64,000 nucleotides of DNA from an unicellular cyanobacterium SU2 (GTDB lineage Bacteria > Cyanobacteriota > Cyanobacteriia > Cyanobacteriales > Microcystaceae), in the NCBI GenBank assembly GCA_002110465.1, contig NEED01000023.1, positions 145,139 through 209,138 of the forward strand, given 5' to 3'. Positions 8,428 to 17,507 of this stretch are shown one piece after another. Position 1 is the stretch's first letter, and every line of letters starts with the position of its first letter. The translations under genes and the position numbers were made by a program. The notes beneath the pieces are model-generated. The model saw nothing but the letters and a program-made list of their open reading frames with translations, had not been told where the DNA came from and made no database searches.

Positions 8428-8790
8428 GTGAGTAAAACTAAAACAGACGATCTTTGTCAGGTAAGATGTTTCAACACCGAGTTAGTTACGCAAATTCGGT
8501 CAACATTACCTAATGAAGATACTTTAGAGGAAATGACGGTTATCTTTGGTGCTTTAGCAGACCGATCGCGGGTTAAGATACTTTATGCTCTCAGAAACGG
8601 CGATGAGCTTTGTGTTTGTGATATTGCTGCCATGTTAAATGTCAAGATCGCTACCGCTTCCCATCACTTGCGGAAAATGCGCGATTTGAAATTACTTAAA
8701 TATCGTAATGACGGCAAATTAGCTTATTATTCGCTAAAAGATAGGCGAGTGACTGATATTCTCAGCTATTCTTTGCGGGAATTGATATAG
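8428..8790 (+). CDS. ArsR/SmtB-family metal-sensing repressor
   Basis: A 120-residue winged-helix dimeric repressor starting at GTG. The DNA-binding helix region is ATASHHLRKMRDLKLLKYR. Metal-site residues are informative: Cys10 and Cys14 near the N-terminus plus ELCVC (Cys62, Cys64) make the four-thiolate alpha3N site known from CadC, ZiaR and AztR. The alpha5 site of SmtB is mostly absent; at its place the sequence reads KDRRVTDILSYSLREL, keeping Asp105 but lacking the His ligands. It probably represses the efflux gene 131 bases downstream and releases DNA on binding Zn, Cd or Pb. Confidence 0.88.
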   Translation: MSKTKTDDLCQVRCFNTELVTQIRSTLPNEDTLEEMTVIFGALADRSRVKILYALRNGDELCVCDIAAMLNVKIATASHHLRKMRDLKLLKYRNDGKLAYYSLKDRRVTDILSYSLRELI

Positions 8791-8856
8791 CTTTTATTTA
8801 GTATGTCTTAATCTTGCTCTATTTTTATCATTTCAATTGAGTTTACATTCTAATGT

Positions 8857-8912
8857 TCTTTTGAACGTTTTAAGATAAAATAAGTTTTATTCAAACAATC
8901 TTTTGAACGTTT
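8857..8912 (+). promoter_or_regulatory. Putative repressor operator: 14-bp direct repeat
   Basis: TCTTTTGAACGTTT occurs twice, at 8857-8870 and 8899-8912, exactly 42 bp apart (four helical turns) in the leader of the efflux gene. The first copy also lies in the palindrome GTTCTTTTGAAC. This is a plausible site for the SmtB-type protein encoded just upstream; no footprint exists. Confidence 0.5.
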
Positions 8913-8921
8913 AAACAAAAA

Positions 8922-9533
8922 ATGGCAGAACATTGTTGTCAACATAAAGCAAAGGAATTGGAAAAGCTACAAAAACGCCAGATCAAAGTGTTATGGATTA
9001 TTTTGATAATTAATGCAGTGATGTTTGTGGTAGAGTTTAGCGGGGGAATTAAAGCAGCCTCTTTATCTCTGACTGGTGATTCCTTGGATATGCTGGGGGA
9101 TGCTTTAGTTTATGGCTGTAGCCTTTACGTCATTCAAAAAGGGAACAAAGCCCAGGCGCAAGCCGCAATGCTTAAAGGGGGTATTATGTTTATGTCAGCG
9201 ATCGCTGTATTTGCCAGAGCCACCCATCAATTATTTACTCAAACAGTTCCCACAGTGCAAGTAATGAGCGAAATTGGTCTCTTAGCTTTGATAGCTAACT
9301 TAATCTGCTTTTTACTGTTAATTCGTCACCGTGATGACAATATCAATATGTCCTCAGTTTGGCTGTGTTCTCGTAACGACATTATTGCCAATACTTCAGT
9401 GTTGCTGACTGCGGGGTTAGTTTTCTTAACTGGTTCTTTTTGGCCAGATTTTATCTTAGGGCTATTCCTCACCGTCGTTTTTGCCCAATCTGCGGGCAAA
9501 GTTCTCACTCAAGCTAGGCAAGAATTCAATTGA
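8922..9533 (+). CDS. Short cation diffusion facilitator (metal efflux)
   Basis: A 203-residue membrane protein with about six hydrophobic segments that matches the transmembrane part of CDF transporters. The TM2 metal site is kept (SLDMLGD, Asp56 and Asp60). In TM5 the usual HxxxD is CSRND, with Cys149 in place of His and Asp153 kept. The cytoplasmic C-terminal domain of about 80 residues found in YiiP-type proteins is missing. The N-terminus HCCQH is a possible metal-binding tag. Together with the ArsR-type gene upstream it forms an efflux unit, probably for Zn or Cd; the Cys ligand may shift specificity. Confidence 0.82.
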   Translation: MAEHCCQHKAKELEKLQKRQIKVLWIILIINAVMFVVEFSGGIKAASLSLTGDSLDMLGDALVYGCSLYVIQKGNKAQAQAAMLKGGIMFMSAIAVFARATHQLFTQTVPTVQVMSEIGLLALIANLICFLLLIRHRDDNINMSSVWLCSRNDIIANTSVLLTAGLVFLTGSFWPDFILGLFLTVVFAQSAGKVLTQARQEFN

Positions 9534-9719
9534 AACCGGCGTTTGAGTAGCATCTGTGACAAAAACCACGCGCTTGACTGAAACTCTCTCAGAGTAAAGA
9601 TTTTAGACTCTAACTTTTGACTCCAATTCAGGTTAGATAAAAGAAACAAGTTTATTATGAGTAGGGTGATCCATGTAAATAGATAAGTCCCAACCTACTT
9701 AAAAGTAACTTCCCAGAGC

Positions 9720-10556
9720 CTAAATTGGTGGTAATTCTAAAGGAATAGACCCCATCAGTCCCTTACGAAAGTCGTTTAACAATTGCATGGTTGCTCGTTC
9801 GACATTCCCTTGATAACGTTCATAACCGAGGGTTTGAATGTACTCTTCCCCCGTCATATCTAGGGGATCAATTCCGTAGCGCGATCGCAAGATTTCATCA
9901 AAATCTAATTCTACCAGCAAATCAACTAAAGCACTCCCTACCTGTTGATTATCATAGGCTGCTTCCCCAATATCTTCACAAATCGCTAATTTAACCGCAT
10001 CTTTTTGATTCTCTAGGTTTCCTGGGATAATACCTGGTGCATCTAACAGTTCAATGGTGTCGGAAATGCGAACCCAACGCAGTTGACGAGTTACCCCCGC
10101 ACGTCTCGCACTCGCAACGATTTTACGTCCCAAAAGACGGTTAATTAAAGCAGATTTTCCCACATTTGGCAGTCCAATAACAACCGCGCGAACGGGACGA
10201 GGCCGCATTCCGCGATCTCGTCTTCGTTGGTTCATCGCGACTCCTGCGGTTTGTGCTGCTTTATGCAGTGCTTTTACCCCTTTTCCCTGTTTAGCATTGG
10301 TGAAATAGGGGGTTTCTCCTTGGTTTTCAAACCAGGTTAACCATTGTTGACGCACAGACTCCGGTATCATATCCATACGGTTCATCACCAAAATTCGGGG
10401 TTTTTGCCCGATCCACTGGGGAACTTGGGGATGGTGAGACGCTAGGGGAATTCTTGCATCAAGAACTTCGAGGACAACATCAACCTTATTTAATTGTTCT
10501 TTGAGTTGTCTTTCTGCTTTGGAAATGTGGCCAGGATACCATTGAATTTTTGGCAT
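9720..10556 (-). CDS. rbgA: Ribosome biogenesis GTPase RbgA/YlqF
   Basis: A 278-residue circularly permuted GTPase that helps late assembly of the 50S subunit. Motifs occur in the permuted order: G4 NRMD near residue 60, then G1 GLPNVGKSALINRL near 128 and G3 DAPG near 173. The N-terminal PGHISKAERQL start is typical of the YlqF family. Length is normal. The gene stands 41 bases downstream of comEC on the same strand, separated by a short heptamer repeat. Confidence 0.93.
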   Translation of the reverse strand: MPKIQWYPGHISKAERQLKEQLNKVDVVLEVLDARIPLASHHPQVPQWIGQKPRILVMNRMDMIPESVRQQWLTWFENQGETPYFTNAKQGKGVKALHKAAQTAGVAMNQRRRDRGMRPRPVRAVVIGLPNVGKSALINRLLGRKIVASARRAGVTRQLRWVRISDTIELLDAPGIIPGNLENQKDAVKLAICEDIGEAAYDNQQVGSALVDLLVELDFDEILRSRYGIDPLDMTGEEYIQTLGYERYQGNVERATMQLLNDFRKGLMGSIPLELPPI

Positions 10557-10563
10557 AGTTTTT

Positions 10564-10587
10564 AATAGTTGATAGTTGATAGTTGAT
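10564..10587. repeat. Heptamer tandem repeat (STRR-like)
   Basis: About three copies of TAGTTGA run between comEC and rbgA. Short tandem heptamers of this kind are common between cyanobacterial genes; a related one lies at 57730-57758. Confidence 0.7.
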
Positions 10588-10597
10588 CAATAAAAAG

Positions 10598-12841
10598 TCA
10601 CCAAAAATTGTTTTGAGTTTCAATAGAGTTTATTTTAAATCCGTGTTTTTGTGTCCATTTAATTGCACCATCTTGGCGAGTCCAGTAGAGTTTTATTCCT
10701 TGGTTTTGCAATTCTTGGCGAACAAATTTAGGAATATAAGAAGAGGCTGATATTACTACGTCTGGATTAATTTTCTTGACCCAATTTAAAGGAAGATAGT
10801 TATCTGACCATAAGAGAATCTGTGAGGGAATCGTTTTTAGTTTAGTTCTTTTATTTTGGGTCTTGTGACTGTTGGTTAACCATAACCAAGATTGTTGATT
10901 TATCTCAAACTTAATTAAGGTCGGTTGATTTTCTAACACTTGAATAGAAGTTGATCCTAGTTTCAACGTTTTTTCAAGGAGTATTTTTTGATAATTAGGC
11001 TTATTTTCTCCAAAAATATAAACAAATTGATCTACACTAACGTCAGGATTAAGCAATATCCAATTTTGAATTGTTGTAGAATCAAATGTCATAATACCAG
11101 CTAAGTGATTAATGCCTTGTTGTGCTAAAAAAGGAAGAATTGTATATTTAATTGTCTGTTTATTTCCTAAATTAATGATACTGACTTTCCCTCGATCTTG
11201 AATAACCACAACTGGATCGGATTTGGCGGCTAAAATAGTGACCTGAATTAACGTTAAGTTTTGATAGATAATTGGTAAACAAATTAAACCAACAATTAAA
11301 ATTCCCCCTCCCCACCAATACCGTTGCCAAAATTTATTTAACCAAATCAAAATTAGTATACCATAAATGATCAACATCATTCCTAATGATAGCTGACCAA
11401 TGGCATAAGAACTTCCAGGCAAACTGACAACAAATTTGAGAAAATCGATTAATACATTAAGGGGATAATATAAAACATTAACAATTAAACTCCCCAAATC
11501 AGGTGAAACTAAGCCCATAGCTGCACTAGCCATTCCCCCTAAACTAATCATCATAATTAGAGGAGAAGTAATAATATTAGTGGGAATACTATAGGTAGCC
11601 AAAATACTAAAAGTATGAATCAATAAGGGTAAAATCCAAATAGAAGAGGCGATGGGAACTGTAATTAAAGTGGCGATAGCAGGGGGCAGCCAATCTAACT
11701 TTTTTATTAAGATAGGAACCGTAATAATTAAGCCAAAGGTTGCCAAAAAACTCAATTGAAATCCTAAATCCCAAATCCATAAAGGATTCCATAATAAGAT
11801 GATGATTGCTGCTAATAATAACGCACCAGTTATTCTTACTTTTTGTTGAAAAGTCTGTCCAATTAAAACAGCAATTCCCATCAATACCGCACGAAATACA
11901 CTCGGTTGTAATCCTGTTAAACCCGCATAAAATAATAAGATACTAATTCCAATTAATAATTGTTGTTTAGGCAATAAATTACGGGTGAGACGCATCATAC
12001 TCCCTAATAATAATGCTACATGAAACCCCGAAGCAGCCAACACATGGGCTAATCCTGCTTTAATGAATAAATCCCGAATTTCAGGGGGTAAATCTACCGC
12101 TTTTCGTCCTAAAACCATAGAACTCAAGGTTAATCCTTTTTCAGTTCCTAAACCATTAATAAATGTCTTAATAATGGGTTGTCTAAACTTCCACCAACCC
12201 CACCAAGGTTTTTTCCCAATAAATTCAATTGTTTCCCCTTTTAAACCAGCAAATGCCCCTTGACGAGCTAAATAAACTTTAAAATCAAAAGCTCCTGGAT
12301 TAGTAGGCGATCGCGGTTTATATAACCCTCCACTCACTGTAATTGTTTGACCTGGATAAAGTTTATTTTTAGAATCGAAAGGAACAGTTACATAGACCTT
12401 TCCTGTCACTAATTGACTAGAAGAATTATTCTGATTATTAATCTGGACTTGTTGAGCTTGTAACCAAAATTTATGGCGTTGATTTGAGGTTAATCTAACC
12501 TCTGATAAAACCTGGCCAGTAACCGTTACTAATTCATAGGATGAACCCTTATTAAAAATGTTACTAATATCATTAGAATTCGGTTGGGGAACCCGAAACT
12601 GAAAATAGACAGTCCCTAAAATTGCCACTAAACTAACCCCAATCCAAAATTTTCCTTGGGGACATCTGTGCCACCATTTTTTAAGAAAAAAAGCAACCAC
12701 CCAGGTTAGAAAAATTAACAAACAAATCACCAACAACCATTGTGACCAAGATGGATTAGGATTAGGAAACCCCCAAACACCTGTCGCTAATAATCCGATG
12801 ACATAGGCTAACCCTAAAATTGTCAAGCGATCGCGGCTCAT
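10598..12841 (-). CDS. comEC: DNA uptake channel protein ComEC/Rec2
   Basis: A 747-residue membrane protein. After three N-terminal hydrophobic segments comes a soluble OB-like DUF4131 region (residues about 100-210), then the competence domain with its mark HVLAASGFHVALL near residue 268 and about seven membrane helices. It ends in a metallo-beta-lactamase-like domain that appears degenerate: the usual HxHxDH metal motif is not visible. ComEC moves single-stranded DNA across the inner membrane during transformation. Degenerate C-terminal domains are common in cyanobacterial forms as far as I recall. No other competence gene lies nearby. Confidence 0.9.
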   Translation of the reverse strand: MSRDRLTILGLAYVIGLLATGVWGFPNPNPSWSQWLLVICLLIFLTWVVAFFLKKWWHRCPQGKFWIGVSLVAILGTVYFQFRVPQPNSNDISNIFNKGSSYELVTVTGQVLSEVRLTSNQRHKFWLQAQQVQINNQNNSSSQLVTGKVYVTVPFDSKNKLYPGQTITVSGGLYKPRSPTNPGAFDFKVYLARQGAFAGLKGETIEFIGKKPWWGWWKFRQPIIKTFINGLGTEKGLTLSSMVLGRKAVDLPPEIRDLFIKAGLAHVLAASGFHVALLLGSMMRLTRNLLPKQQLLIGISILLFYAGLTGLQPSVFRAVLMGIAVLIGQTFQQKVRITGALLLAAIIILLWNPLWIWDLGFQLSFLATFGLIITVPILIKKLDWLPPAIATLITVPIASSIWILPLLIHTFSILATYSIPTNIITSPLIMMISLGGMASAAMGLVSPDLGSLIVNVLYYPLNVLIDFLKFVVSLPGSSYAIGQLSLGMMLIIYGILILIWLNKFWQRYWWGGGILIVGLICLPIIYQNLTLIQVTILAAKSDPVVVIQDRGKVSIINLGNKQTIKYTILPFLAQQGINHLAGIMTFDSTTIQNWILLNPDVSVDQFVYIFGENKPNYQKILLEKTLKLGSTSIQVLENQPTLIKFEINQQSWLWLTNSHKTQNKRTKLKTIPSQILLWSDNYLPLNWVKKINPDVVISASSYIPKFVRQELQNQGIKLYWTRQDGAIKWTQKHGFKINSIETQNNFW

Positions 12842-12965
12842 CTAAAATATCCCTTAGCATAAAATATAGACAAAATTCTATTCTTGCCTTTCTCTAGAAT
12901 AATAATTAATGGGTGAGGGGACTTAATCCTTAATCGTTTTTTGTCAAGATATTCTGAACAAACCT

Positions 12966-14372
12966 ATGAATTCTCCAATCATCTCAGAACACTCTCTCTA
13001 TCAACTAACCCAAACCCTAGACATCTCAACCCCATGCTTAACAGTCAAACCTAATATCTTTAAAAGCTGGGTAGAAACCTTAATCCAATTTCTAATTAAC
13101 CAGAAAATTCAGGCAACGATTTGGGTTAAAATTCCCCTAGTTCCTCAATGGTTAGCCATAATAGAATCTTATCAGCAAGAAGAACTTGCCGAAAAAATTT
13201 ATTTGTGTAGTATCAATGATAGTAATGAGTTAACCACATCTCACTCATCTACTTCTAGTAGTGCTTCTATTTCTGAGAATGAGATCACTCCCATTGTCCT
13301 AGAAGCAAGTTCTCAACTCAAACGAGAATACTTTTGTCTGATTTTATCACCCCAACTTTGTAGTCTAATTCTTGCCCAGGAATCCTCGATAACCTCAGAA
13401 GACAAACCTTCTAACCACCAACTAAAATCATCTCGCCTTAAACTTGTTTATAGTTTTGAGCCATTAGTCATTAAAACGGTTTTAGAAGGAATTAAGCAAG
13501 GGATTACCATTACAGATACCACCCCCGTTGAACTGATGACCGACTGTGTTTTATCTTTTCCCCTCCCCACCACCATCGATACTGGTTTACTGACTCAACT
13601 TTGGCATCAATATTTAAATGATAGTTTAGGTCAAAATACCTCTAACTTAGACCAAGAAGAATCCTTAGTCGTGGGATCTCCTGTGTACCAATCTCAGATT
13701 AATGAAAAATTTCTCAATTCTCTAACACGGGAACTTAGTACCCCCTTAACTAATATTAAAACGGCACTGCGTTTGTTAGAATCGATGCAACATAAACGCG
13801 AACCTCGACAACGCTATCTTGATTTACTGAAAAAAGAGTGCGATCGCCAAAATTCTATGATTAATAGTCTCCAGGAATTGGCACAACTCAATCAACTTGC
13901 TGAAGAAAATGACGTTTGTGTCAAACTTGAAGATTTGGTTCCAGGAATTGTTAGCACCTATCAACCCATTGCTGAAGAACAGGGAATTAGCTTAGGATAT
14001 ACGATTCCGGCTGGGTTTCCTCCCGTTGCTTGTCCGAGTGCGTGGTTACGACAAATTCTTCGTAATTTATTACACAACAGCCTCAAATTTACTCCCCCTG
14101 AAGGTCGCGTCTATGTCAAAGCATTTCTTAAAACCAATGGCGTAGAATTGATAGTCAGTGATACAGGAATTGGGATTGAAGAAAGTGATCTGCCAAAAAT
14201 TTTTAACACTTTCTATCGTGGTCGCAATATCATTGGCGAAGACACCGCAGGGTCAGGATTAGGGTTAGCCATGGTTCGTCAGTTAGTTGATCAATGTGGG
14301 GGCAAAATTACAGTCAATAGCCAAGTTAGGAAAGGCACTATTTTTAAGATGACCTTACCTGTGGTGATCTGA
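12966..14372 (+). CDS. Sensor histidine kinase-like protein without the phosphoacceptor His
   Basis: A 468-residue cytoplasmic protein. Residues 1-220 form a sensor region, possibly DICT-like, interrupted by a Ser-rich stretch (90-105). Residues 245-310 are the HisKA-type dimer helices and 345-468 the ATPase, with N box LLHNSLKFT, G1 DTGIGI and G2 GSGLGLAM all intact. The H box, normally HELRTPL, reads RELSTPL, so Arg255 stands where the phosphorylated His should be. It may bind ATP and act by contact or on a partner, but classical autophosphorylation is not expected. No response regulator lies next to it. Confidence 0.8.
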   Translation: MNSPIISEHSLYQLTQTLDISTPCLTVKPNIFKSWVETLIQFLINQKIQATIWVKIPLVPQWLAIIESYQQEELAEKIYLCSINDSNELTTSHSSTSSSASISENEITPIVLEASSQLKREYFCLILSPQLCSLILAQESSITSEDKPSNHQLKSSRLKLVYSFEPLVIKTVLEGIKQGITITDTTPVELMTDCVLSFPLPTTIDTGLLTQLWHQYLNDSLGQNTSNLDQEESLVVGSPVYQSQINEKFLNSLTRELSTPLTNIKTALRLLESMQHKREPRQRYLDLLKKECDRQNSMINSLQELAQLNQLAEENDVCVKLEDLVPGIVSTYQPIAEEQGISLGYTIPAGFPPVACPSAWLRQILRNLLHNSLKFTPPEGRVYVKAFLKTNGVELIVSDTGIGIEESDLPKIFNTFYRGRNIIGEDTAGSGLGLAMVRQLVDQCGGKITVNSQVRKGTIFKMTLPVVI

Positions 14373-14490
14373 TCTGAGATTTTCCTTGCTATACTAAACA
14401 TTCCTTCAAGAGTCCGTTTAATTGTTCCGAACATTCAGTCCAAAATCTAGATGATACCCTATAGGTTGAGTCTCGTCAGGAAGATAGCAG

Positions 14491-15171
14491 ATGACTAAAG
14501 GGAAACAAGGAATCATTTTACTGACAATTTTTTGTATTGTTGCTACTGGAATTGGAGTAGTTTTAATTGGGGGCATTGACCCTGAAAAATTACAAGTTTG
14601 GCTAAGTAAAATGGGAATTTGGGCACCCATTATTTACATCATTCTTTATATTTTAGCGACTTTATTGATTTTACCGTCTACCCCCCTCAATTTAAGTGGT
14701 GGGGCCTTGTTTGGAACAGGATGGGGAACTTTCTGGACAACAATTGCCGCCATTTTAGCGGCAGTTCTAGCCTTCGCCTTTACCCGTACCCTCGGGAGAG
14801 AATATATCACCCGAAAACTCGCAGGAAAATGGGAAGTCATGGACGCAGAAATCCATCACGGTGGCTTATTTTATATGTTTGCCATTCGCTTACTACCGAT
14901 TATTCCCTATGGCATCGTTAATTTTACAGCCGGATTAACCTCAATTCGGTTTCGAGATTATTTGATTGGGACAACCCTTGGTACTGTTCCAGGAATACTT
15001 CCTTTTGTGATGATGGGAGCCGGTTTTAAGTCTCTTAACCAAGGCAATATTTTGCCCCTTCTAGGTGGGTTCACTTTAACGGGACTGTTAGTAGGCGTTG
15101 CTGCTTGGTATCGTCGTCGCCGTCAACCCCCCGCAATTTCTAAAGCTAATTCAACAACTAAAATAAAATAA
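14491..15171 (+). CDS. TVP38/TMEM64-family membrane protein (DedA-like)
   Basis: A 226-residue inner-membrane protein with about six hydrophobic segments and the SNARE-associated/VTT domain. The central motif GGALFGTGWGTFWTTIAA is typical, as is RLLPIIPYGIVNFTAGLT later. Members are linked to lipid scrambling or membrane homeostasis; the substrate in cyanobacteria is unknown. The C-terminus is a short basic tail. It follows the kinase gene by 118 bases on the same strand. Confidence 0.85.
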   Translation: MTKGKQGIILLTIFCIVATGIGVVLIGGIDPEKLQVWLSKMGIWAPIIYIILYILATLLILPSTPLNLSGGALFGTGWGTFWTTIAAILAAVLAFAFTRTLGREYITRKLAGKWEVMDAEIHHGGLFYMFAIRLLPIIPYGIVNFTAGLTSIRFRDYLIGTTLGTVPGILPFVMMGAGFKSLNQGNILPLLGGFTLTGLLVGVAAWYRRRRQPPAISKANSTTKIK

Positions 15172-15175
15172 AAAA

Positions 15176-15604
15176 CTAATTCAATTGTTTAACCATCAAT
15201 TCTTCTAATTTTTGAATCAACTCATCTAAACTATTAGCGGTATTTTCAAAACAAACAGGAGGAGTCGGATCAGGTTTAAAATTAATTAATTTAATTTGTC
15301 CTTTGCCAATAGCAATAATCACTACTTCTTCTTGAGGATTATAACCATCTAAAACTCCTAAAATTTCTTGAATCTGTCGCTTAACTTTTTGATTGAGTTC
15401 TTCAATAGCTTGGCGAGAACAGCAAACAAAATGGGGTTGAGGTTGCAAGTCGATTCCTAAGGTATTTTGATTATTGTCCCACTCCTGTAATAATCCCCAA
15501 GCCAACGCCGCTAAAGATTGTTGATTTTCGGCCACAAAATCATCTAATTGGTATCGCCATTGATTAGTTTGATCATCGGGTAAAGGACTGCCAAATTGAA
15601 TCAT
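15176..15604 (-). CDS. Conserved cyanobacterial hypothetical protein
   Basis: About 142 residues if translation starts at the ATG at 15604; a GTG at 15628 would add eight. The protein is soluble and acidic with no signal peptide. It contains a CC pair in FVCCSRQAIEELNQKVKRQI and a central strand-rich part (EEVVIIAIGKGQIKLINF). I do not know a function. It converges with the TVP38 gene, the stops lying only 4 bases apart. Confidence 0.65.
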   Translation of the reverse strand: MIQFGSPLPDDQTNQWRYQLDDFVAENQQSLAALAWGLLQEWDNNQNTLGIDLQPQPHFVCCSRQAIEELNQKVKRQIQEILGVLDGYNPQEEVVIIAIGKGQIKLINFKPDPTPPVCFENTANSLDELIQKLEELMVKQLN

Positions 15605-15679
15605 CTTGATTTCTAAAAAAATAATCACTCTAATTTTATCAGACTCATTGATCGCAGCGATCGCCTATAGTTTGGGGAC

Positions 15680-15705
15680 AAAAAAAAGACCACCACTGAG
15701 GTCTT
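15680..15705 (-). terminator. Rho-independent terminator on the minus strand
   Basis: AAGACC and GGTCTT (15686-15691, 15700-15705) form a 6-bp stem with an 8-base loop, followed on the minus strand by a run of T (A run at 15680-15687 on plus). It would end minus-strand transcripts coming from the tnpB remnant or cbiX. Confidence 0.7.
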
Positions 15706-15720
15706 CTCTGGATTGACATA

Positions 15721-15755
15721 CTCTCCCGTTAACCGCTACGCAGTGTAACGGGAGA
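15721..15755. repeat. IS200/IS605-type right-end hairpin
   Basis: CTCTCCCGTT and AACGGGAGA flank a 16-base loop. This stem is the usual right end of cyanobacterial IS607/IS605-type TnpB elements and here directly follows the tnpB remnant. It is also the region from which a TnpB guide RNA would be made. Confidence 0.75.
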
Positions 15756-16230
15756 TTCTTAAACTCGCATTTAAGATTTCCTGCTTCACAGATTCTTGAC
15801 TAGGCAAAACCCCCGTCAGACCATCTCCACAGGCATTTTCAGATACGCTATGCCCTAGCGCATTTTCCACACCTCGATTTCTGATAACTTGAGCTGCTGC
15901 AACGTCTCTGTGGATTTTATATCCACATTCAGGGCAATTATGTTCTCTAATATCAAGGGTTTTCTTACCAGTATGAAACCCACAATTAGGGCAGATTTGA
16001 GATGTGAAATTCTTGTCAACCTCAGCGACAAAAACATCTCTTTTCCACGCCACCCACTTGAGAACGGTAATGAATTTCCCAAAAGCTGCATCACATCAAG
16101 ACAATGCTTGGACAGCATCCCTTTACCCCATGAGCGAAAATCAATATTCTCAATAAATATTGATTGCCCTTGGTCACAAAGATGGTGAGCTAACTTAAAA
16201 TGCCAGTCTTTACGAGCATCAGAAATTTGT
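15736..16230 (-). pseudogene. tnpB: C-terminal fragment of TnpB (RNA-guided nuclease of IS605/IS607)
   Basis: Two overlapping frames together give the end of a TnpB. First comes FEQISDARKDWHFKLAHHLC and IENIDF, then after a frameshift near 16060-16080 the frame WKRDVFVAEVD with the zinc-finger pairs CPNCGF and CPECGY and the final RuvC Asp in HRDVAAA. The N-terminal two thirds and the left end are gone. It is not functional as protein. The break point lies about 10 bases from the stop codon of cbiX. Confidence 0.88.
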
Positions 16231-16241
16231 TCAAATAATAA

Positions 16242-17213
16242 CTAGGGAACTTGCCAAATTCTTTGATGGTATTTTCCGACATCACTGTAGGGGTCTTGGG
16301 GGGAATGATGGTGATGATGATGATCATGATGGTGATGATCATTATGGGAATGGGTCTCATTAACCGAAGCAAGACGAAATTTACACATCTCACAATTCAT
16401 CTGAGTTTGTCCTAGTTGACTTTCAATTTCCCGTTCGCGGACAATAGAAAATAATTCAGGTGTAAAGCCAATTTCAGGTAAAGTAACAATCTCAATATCA
16501 GGATACTGTTCTTGCTGTTCCCTAGAAATGCGAAAAATCTTCTTCACCAATGCCCCTGTAAACAGAAAATGAGGAAGGAGAATAATTCGTTTAGGGTTAT
16601 AGAGTCGAGCGCGTTTAAACCCTTCTTCTAAGCGGGGGTGAGTAATACCGATAAAACAGGTTTCAACCGTCCGATAGTGACTTCCCTCCCACAATAGACG
16701 AGAAAATTTATAAACATCACTATTGGCATCAGGATCACTTGAACCCCGACCAACAATCAGCAATACAGTTTCTTGGGGGGAAATAGTGCCTAGATCGAGT
16801 TGCGCTAAACGCGATCGCCATAAATCAATTAGCAGGGGGGTATTGCCAAAATGTCTACCATAGTGGAATGTCAGAAACGGATACCGTTTTTTAGCCTGAT
16901 CTAAAGCATTGGTAACATCAAACTTTGTATGACGGGCCGCAAACAACAAAAACGGGAGAGCCGTGATTTCCTTGAACCCTTCAGCCACACAGCGATCAAT
17001 CCCTTCTTGAATCAACGGTTCGGTCAATTCCAAAAAACAAGGAATAACTTGACGAGAGGTATCTAAGGTTTGATACGCTTCTACAAAATCAAGAAATGCT
17101 TGTTTCCCATCTGTGTCCCTGGTTCCATGACCAATAATTAATAAAGGACGTTTGAGGGGTAACGGGGGCAATTGTTCCGATATTTTGGGAGATGTATTAG
17201 ATTTAATGATCAT
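16242..17213 (-). CDS. cbiX: Cobaltochelatase CbiX/SirB type with His-rich tail
   Basis: A 323-residue two-domain chelatase. Domain 1 has [17 protein letters not shown] near residue 25, with the metal-inserting His. Domain 2 has the related [11 protein letters not shown] near 153. It inserts Co into sirohydrochlorin for B12, or Fe for siroheme. The C-terminal tail (residues about 286-302) is [16 protein letters not shown], typical of long CbiX forms and probably a metal store. A cobalamin riboswitch directly upstream argues for cobalt. The last residues abut a TnpB remnant, so the extreme C-terminus may have been altered by that insertion. Confidence 0.9.
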   Translation of the reverse strand: MIIKSNTSPKISEQLPPLPLKRPLLIIGHGTRDTDGKQAFLDFVEAYQTLDTSRQVIPCFLELTEPLIQEGIDRCVAEGFKEITALPFLLFAARHTKFDVTNALDQAKKRYPFLTFHYGRHFGNTPLLIDLWRSRLAQLDLGTISPQETVLLIVGRGSSDPDANSDVYKFSRLLWEGSHYRTVETCFIGITHPRLEEGFKRARLYNPKRIILLPHFLFTGALVKKIFRISREQQEQYPDIEIVTLPEIGFTPELFSIVREREIESQLGQTQMNCEMCKFRLASVNETHSHNDHHHHDHHHHHHSPQDPYSDVGKYHQRIWQVP

Positions 17214-17245
17214 CCATACCTCGCAGATGAATTAAACAATTTAAC

Positions 17246-17370
17246 GAAAGTGGCGGGCATCCTGACTTAGATATGAAGCGTCATTTCATCACAGTTGCGG
17301 GACAGTATCGGATTTACACCGAGTTTTCCCCATTGCTTCTGATGACTGTTCCCCATCAGAACCACTTCTA
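17246..17370 (-). promoter_or_regulatory. Cobalamin riboswitch
   Basis: On the minus strand the segment carries the B12-riboswitch core: GGGGAAAACUCGGUGUAAAU, then UCCGAUACUGUCCCGCAACU, and GUCAGGAUGCCCGCC before the closing helix (AAGTGG at its 5' end pairs with CCACTT at its 3' end). It lies 33 bases before the cbiX start, so it most likely controls translation or early termination and lowers CbiX when cobalamin is plentiful. Confidence 0.92.
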
Positions 17371-17507
17371 TAATTTAATCCTATCAGCGATCGCTTATTT
17401 TTTCCCCTTCTGTTTGAAAGTTATAAGGATTACTAAATTTTCCTAACGTCTGTAATTTATCTTGCTTGTTGCTCTAAAAAATCAATCTGAATTTTCATAT
17501 CTCCTTT

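Noticed and set aside
10598..12841. ComEC nuclease activity
   Set aside because: The beta-lactamase-like tail lacks a visible HxHxDH metal motif, so a nuclease claim is not supported.
15889..16188. 99-codon plus-strand frame
   Set aside because: Antisense to the TnpB remnant, whose zinc-finger motifs are clear on the minus strand.
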